This document shows, one piece after another, positions 60,217 through 64,000 of a stretch of DNA of 64,000 nucleotides (its first letter is position 1; every line of letters starts with the position of its first letter). Source of the stretch: F23-D06 sp963603365 (GTDB taxonomy: Bacteria; Bacteroidota; Bacteroidia; Bacteroidales; WCHB1-69); contig CAVCMI010000037.1 of the NCBI GenBank assembly GCA_963603365.1, positions 6,549-70,548 of the forward strand, written 5' to 3'. The notes under the pieces were generated by a model, which did not search any database, was not told where the DNA came from, and worked only from the letters and a program-made list of their open reading frames with translations. Position numbers and translations under genes: made by a program.

Positions 60217-61303
60217 ATGACAACGACAGAACAGATAAAAGAACTCCATAACAGGCTCGGTGAGCTAAGGAGGTATCTTTGACATTGACGCGAAGATTTC
60301 AGAAATAGAGGAAAAAGAAAAGGTAACGCAAACGGACGGCTTCTGGAACGACCCCAAGGAGGCGGAAAAGACGATGCGCGAAATCAGTGCAGTCAAGAAT
60401 TGGGTGTCTGACTACGAGAAAGCCCGGGAACTCTGCGAGGAATTGTCCGTGCTCAACGAATTCTACGGAGAAGGACAAGCCACTGAAGAGGAACTGGACG
60501 CTTCTTACGCTGCAGCGCTGGACGCAACCGAAAAGCTGGAGTTCCGCAACATGATGCGTGCCGAAGAGGATTCGCTTAACGTAATCGTGAACATCAACTC
60601 CGGCGCCGGCGGCACCGAAAGCTGCGACTGGGCCGAGATGCTGCTTCGCATGTACACGCGCTGGGCCGAACGCAACAGCTATTCTGTGAAACTGCTTGAC
60701 CGTCAGGAGGGCGATGTCGTGGGCATCAAGTCGGCCTCCATCGAACTTGACGGCCCCTTTGCCTACGGCTATCTCAAAAGCGAAATCGGCGTGCACCGGC
60801 TTGTGCGCCTCTCTCCGTTCGATTCTGCAAACCGCCGCCACACAACGTTCGCCTCCGTGTTCGCCTATCCTGTCATCAACGACGACATAGTCATCGATAT
60901 CAACCCCGCCGACATCAGCTGGGACACCTACCGTTCGAGCGGACACGGCGGCCAGAACGTCAACAAGGTGGAAACCGCCGTGCGCCTTCACCATCATCCC
61001 TCGGGCATCATTGTCGAATGTCAGGTGACACGCTCTCAACTCCAAAACCGCGAGATGGCCATGCGTATGCTTAAATCACGGCTATATCAGCTGGAACTGG
61101 AAAAGAAACGCGAGAAACTGGCAGACATCGAAAGCACCAAGAAGAAGATAGAGTGGGGAAGCCAAATACGCAGCTATGTGCTCCAACCTTACAAAATGGT
61201 GAAAGACCTCAGAACCGGTTACGAAACATCGAACGTCAATGCTGTGCTTGACGGCGACCTGGACGGCTTCATCAAGGCATTTCTGATGGGACAGAAGCGA
61301 TGA
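60217..61303 (+). CDS. prfB: Peptide chain release factor 2 with programmed +1 frameshift
   Basis: RF2 terminates at UGA and UAA. The reading frame starts at ATG 60217, runs 21 codons to CTT (60277-60279) and meets TGA (60280-60282). A +1 slip (CTT T GAC) opens the long frame to 61303, about 361 residues. The slip site AGGAGGTATCTTTGAC carries a perfect Shine-Dalgarno-like stimulator placed as in E. coli. RF2-specific landmarks are SPFDSANRRHTTFAS (tripeptide anticodon SPF) and the GHGGQNVNK hydrolysis motif (GGQ). Autoregulation by RF2 level is the established role of this layout. Confidence 0.96.
60271..60283 (+). promoter_or_regulatory. prfB programmed frameshift site
   Basis: CTAAGGAGGTATCTTTGAC spans the site: AGGAGG, then TAT, slippery CTT, stop TGA, C. 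Low RF2 lets the ribosome pause at TGA and slip +1. It is one of few purine-rich SD-like sequences noticed in this window. Confidence 0.9.
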
Positions 61304-61415
61304 GATGCCAGATTGTTTATAATTGGTAATATCTTCAAGCAGAAAACAACATTTTTTTGTACTTACTTTGCAGAATTAACAACAAAAAACTCAACTTATT
61401 AAATTACAATAAATT

Positions 61416-62348
61416 ATGAAGCACGACTACGTATTGGTTGCTGGCAGGTCGAACCCTGAATTGGCAAAACGCATCGCGGATTATCTGAACAAGCCTTTGT
61501 GTCCGGTTGATATTTTGCAGTTCAAGGACGGGGAAATCCAGGTTTATTACAACGACACCATCCGTGGCAAGGATGTTTTCATCATCCAGCCCACATTCTC
61601 CCCGGCTGACAACATCATCGAGTTGCTGATCTGCATTGATGCCGCCAAACGCGCCTCGGCACGCAACATCATTGCCGTGATGCCCTATTTCGGTTATGCC
61701 CGGCAAGACCGGAAAGACAAGCCCAGAACCTCCATCGGCGCAAAGCTGATGTGCAACCTGCTGACAACAGCCGGTGTGAGCCGTTTGATCACGATGGATC
61801 TCCATGCCGACCAGATACAAGGCTTCATCGAGGTCCCTGTCGACCATCTCTTCGCCTCTAACGTATTCATTCCTTATATCAAAAGCCTTAATCTCGACAA
61901 CATCTGCATTGCCTCTCCGGACACGGGCGGCACAAAGAGGGCTTCCACCTACGCCAAGGCGCTCGACTGCGACTTGGCTACCGGTTTCAAACAGCGTGTT
62001 AAGCAGAACGAAGTGGCCTCGCTTCAGATCTTAGGTGACGTGAAAGGCAAGAACGTAATTCTGGTAGATGACATCATTGACACAGCCGGCACGCTCTGCA
62101 AGGCTGCCGAGAGCATCAAGGAAATGGGAGCCAAGAGCGTCCGCGCCATGTGCGCACACGGGCTCTTCTCCGGCGACGCCATCGATAGAATCAACGCTTC
62201 TGTTCTTGACGAGGTGTTCATCACGGATACGGTGCCATTGAGAAAACCTTGCGACAAAGTACGTGTCATTTCGGTTGCAAAGTTGCTCTCCGAAGTCATA
62301 CAAAGCGTGGAAGACAACACCTCAATTGCTTCACACTATTACGTTTAG
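61416..62348 (+). CDS. prs: Ribose-phosphate pyrophosphokinase
   Basis: A 310-residue enzyme making PRPP from ribose 5-phosphate and ATP for nucleotide, His and Trp synthesis. Landmarks: IIAVMPYFGYARQDRKDKPR with the catalytic loop, MDLHADQIQGFIEVPVDHLF, and the PRPP-binding VILVDDIIDTAGTLCKA (about 208-224). Length normal. A near-match -7 box (TTACTTTG, 61363-61370) lies 46 nt upstream, and a strong terminator follows the gene. Confidence 0.96.
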   Translation: MKHDYVLVAGRSNPELAKRIADYLNKPLCPVDILQFKDGEIQVYYNDTIRGKDVFIIQPTFSPADNIIELLICIDAAKRASARNIIAVMPYFGYARQDRKDKPRTSIGAKLMCNLLTTAGVSRLITMDLHADQIQGFIEVPVDHLFASNVFIPYIKSLNLDNICIASPDTGGTKRASTYAKALDCDLATGFKQRVKQNEVASLQILGDVKGKNVILVDDIIDTAGTLCKAAESIKEMGAKSVRAMCAHGLFSGDAIDRINASVLDEVFITDTVPLRKPCDKVRVISVAKLLSEVIQSVEDNTSIASHYYV

Positions 62349-62387
62349 GCTGTTCCCTTTCGGGGAGGTTGACATATATCATCATTA

Positions 62388-62420
62388 AAAACGAAAGGGC
62401 TGTGCCCCTTTCGTTTTTTT
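62388..62420 (+). terminator. Rho-independent terminator after prs
   Basis: AAACGAAAGGG pairs with CCCTTTCGTTT around CTGTGC, ending in a run of seven T. Confidence 0.9.
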
Positions 62421-62546
62421 CACATGGAGACTTCTGCCAAGGCTCCGTGAACGTCCTTGCCGCCCAAACGCACGTTGTAGGCATCGTCGCGCTTTCCGCA
62501 TTGTCTGATCGCTCTCCTCCCACTTCACCCTTAACTCGTCCCTAAA

Positions 62547-62851
62547 ATGCAAGCAATCCACATCAGTACATTAAGAAAAATCCTGTCCAGCCCCGAGCCC
62601 CTCGACCTCACTCTCTGGACCCGTTCCGGCGAGATCCAGCACTGGCACCGATGCATCTCCCTCCGCTACGACTTCTACAAAAACAGTGCAAACCGAAGGC
62701 AGAACATCAAGCAACTCTTGAATGTTTTGCTGAGGTGCCGCCTGTTTTATCAAAAGGCACGCGCCGAATGAAACTCCGCGACAGCAATGAAATCCGGCAA
62801 TTAAGAGACGTGTGCATATTTGAGGTGAATGGGATGGAAGTGTTTTTGTAG
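62547..62851 (+). pseudogene. Small conserved Bacteroidota protein gene, broken by a 74-nt insertion
   Basis: The 5' part encodes IHISTLRKILSSPEPLDLTL and ISLRYDFYK; the 3' part, in another frame, encodes KGTRRMKLRDSNEIRQLRDV and ends NGMEVFL at 62851. Removing 62682-62755 joins them as ...RYDFYK-GTRRMKL... in one frame, giving about 76 residues, which matches the pattern of a small Bacteroidota-wide protein family I know only as hypothetical. The insertion is 74 nt, so it shifts the frame. The family identity is from memory; the joined frame itself is visible in the sequence. Confidence 0.6.
62682..62755. repeat. 74-nt palindromic insertion in the small gene
   Basis: The insert is flanked by AAAA on both sides and can fold: AACATCAAG with CTTGAATGTT around CAACT in the middle, plus AACAG and CTGTT near the ends. 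Small size, partial inverted repeats and short flanking repeat suggest a MITE-like element, but only one copy is visible here. Confidence 0.45.
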
Positions 62852-62853
62852 GC

Positions 62854-62867
62854 GAATTTGCAAATTC
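62854..62867. repeat. 14-bp perfect palindrome
   Basis: GAATTTGCAAATTC, just after the broken gene's stop. A possible operator or chance palindrome. Confidence 0.35.
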
Positions 62868-63002
62868 TCAGTACACTAAGACAAATATTTCGTGGCTTTT
62901 GTAGGTTCAAATAAGAAATGCAACTTTTAGCGAGAAACGAACGGATAAAAAACAGGAAACGGAAAAGAAAGGAAAAACCTCTCTCTTCCGCCTGTGAATG
63001 AC

Positions 63003-63010
63003 TATCTTTG
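63003..63010 (+). promoter_or_regulatory. -7 box for the IS30 transposase
   Basis: TATCTTTG, 25 nt before the transposase ATG at 63035 and followed by a poly-A run (63020-63031). Confidence 0.6.
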
Positions 63011-63034
63011 TCCTCTGTCAAAAAAAAAAAAGAT

Positions 63035-63975
63035 ATGAGCCATTTAACACGAGAGCAAAGATATGCAATTTCCGCAATGTACAAGCAAGGCTGCAAGCAG
63101 AAAGATATAGCAGCTGCAATAGGAAAGGACAAATCGGTCATAAGTCGTGAATTGAGCCGTAATAGGAATGCCAAAGGCAAATATACCTTCGGGTGTGCTC
63201 AGGAAATGGCAGAAGCACGGAAATGCCGATTGCGACGGTGCAGTAAGTTCACAGGAGAAGTCCAAAACCGCATAGAGCGCGGAAAGAGCAGATGTCTCTA
63301 GAGCAGATTGTAGGCTATTGCAAAGTAAAAGGCTACAGCATGGTCTCAGTCGAACGCATATACCAATACGTCCGTGAGGACAAAAGCGAGGGCGGTGACT
63401 TATACAGGCACTGCCGCCATGCGCTCAAGCACAGGAAAAAGCCTGTCGGTCAGCACTTTCCCATAAAAGACCGCGTCAGCATCGATGAACGCCCCGTTTG
63501 CGCCAATGGGAAAAGGTTCGGGGATTGGGAAATGGACTTGATTGTCGGGGGCAATAACAAAGGTGCCATGGTCACGCTTGTAGAAAGGTCTACCGGGCAT
63601 ACGATGATCAGGAAATTGCCGAAGGGTAAGGACGCCAAGGGCGTTTGCGAAGCTGTTGTCGCAATGTTGTTGCCATACAAGAAACATGTACTGACAATCA
63701 CTACTGACAACGGCCCTGAATTTGCGGAGCATAAGCTTTTGGCAAAGGCTCTTGATACTAATGTGTTTTTCGCACACCCTTACTGCTCATGGGAAAAGGG
63801 ATTGATAGAGTACACGAACAAACTCTATCGGCAATATATCCCCAAGGGCGCAGATTTCAAAGATTTTAGCGAAAGCGACATCCAACAAATTCAATATAAA
63901 ATAAACCGGAGGCCGAGGAAAAAGTTAGCATTCAAAACGCCGAAACAATGCTTTTATGAAGCTATACGAGCGTAG
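63035..63975 (+). pseudogene. IS30-family transposase, frameshifted
   Basis: The first part (63035-63301) has the N-terminal helix-turn-helix SHLTREQRYAISAMYKQGCK and GKDKSVISRELSRN. The second part (from about 63275, other frame, to 63975) has the DDE catalytic domain: ERPVCANGKRFGDWEMDLIV, TDNGPEF and the Glu in SWEKGLIEYTNKLYRQYIP. The shift lies around 63270-63290, where ...NRIER should run on into ...EQMSLEQIVGYCK; a few bases are missing relative to intact relatives (about 320 residues). Programmed frameshifting is not usual for IS30, so this copy is probably inactive. Confidence 0.85.
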
Positions 63976-64000
63976 TTGCATTTTGGAGTTGAATCTTCCC

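Larger units (their letters stand above)
62901..63998 (+). mobile_element. IS30-family insertion sequence
   Basis: About 1.1 kb. Terminal inverted repeats of 25 bp, 62901-62925 and 63974-63998, agree at 19 of 25 positions with a shared AAATGCAACT inner half. They enclose an IS30-type transposase whose frame is broken. The window ends 2 nt beyond the right repeat, so the target duplication cannot be read. Confidence 0.85.

Noticed and set aside
1..64000. CRISPR array, tRNA or rRNA genes
   Set aside because: No regularly spaced repeats, cloverleaf-type sequences or rRNA segments were noticed on either strand by reading; a tRNAscan and CRISPR search would be decisive.

Overview
The window looks like a chromosomal segment of a Bacteroidales bacterium (phylum Bacteroidota). 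The evidence is repeated TAnnTTTG-type -7 promoter boxes just upstream of genes, almost no Shine-Dalgarno sequences, many SPII lipoproteins, a secreted protein with a type IX secretion (T9SS) C-terminal sorting domain, a GldH-like lipoprotein, a PorV/PorQ-family outer-membrane protein, and a tiny COX24-type basic protein between HU and ribonuclease G. I cannot name a genus. No rRNA, tRNA or CRISPR array was seen.

Layout. 1-4.0 kb: a YbhGFSR-like ABC exporter (membrane-fusion lipoprotein, two separate ATPases, two permeases, the last cut by the window edge). 4.2-10.3 kb: gcvT, an L-cysteine desulfidase-type protein, carboxynorspermidine dehydrogenase, a cupin and a K+/H+ antiporter. 10.4-17.2 kb: envelope and secreted proteins (a thioredoxin-like T9SS cargo, a Cys/His-rich Spy-like protein, a TonB-C/OmpA fusion), a TPR protein, DedA and aroE. 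17.2-20.7 kb: DUF721, RNase R and ApbE on the minus strand.

20.9-31.2 kb is the accessory highlight: a tightly packed minus-strand operon of a DUF4007 protein, a 1045-residue P-loop ATPase, a PAPS-reductase/DndC-like sulfurtransferase, a PLD-DEAD helicase, a 76-residue protein, an SMC/DndD-like ATPase broken by one in-frame TAA, and a 194-residue protein. It looks like a DNA-sulfur (phosphorothioation-type) modification and defence system, but no dndA, dndB or recognisable dndE is present, and no BREX pglZ/brxL. Its presumed promoter lies about 420 nt upstream of the first gene, and the leader can form a terminator-like helix. The adjacent 0.8 kb non-coding stretch holds two further strong hairpins and plus-strand promoters leading to a three-gene lipoprotein cassette (32.0-34.2 kb).

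34.3-42.0 kb: a minus-strand housekeeping run (TlpA-like thioredoxin, threonine-synthase-like enzyme, SDR, a short divergent chorismate synthase, CCA/poly(A) polymerase, DUF4296 lipoprotein, mnmA). 42.1-54.3 kb: opine-dehydrogenase-like enzyme, GNAT, lpxC without the usual fabZ fusion, lpxD, 2-oxoacid:ferredoxin oxidoreductase korAB, GldH-like, rnhA, YgiQ and rocD. 54.4-62.3 kb, plus strand: RlmL-like methyltransferase, PorV/PorQ protein, deoC, HU, COX24-type mini-protein, rng, recX, prfB with a classic programmed +1 frameshift, and prs. The right end holds a small gene broken by a 74-nt insertion, followed by an IS30-family element with 25-bp terminal inverted repeats and a frameshifted transposase.
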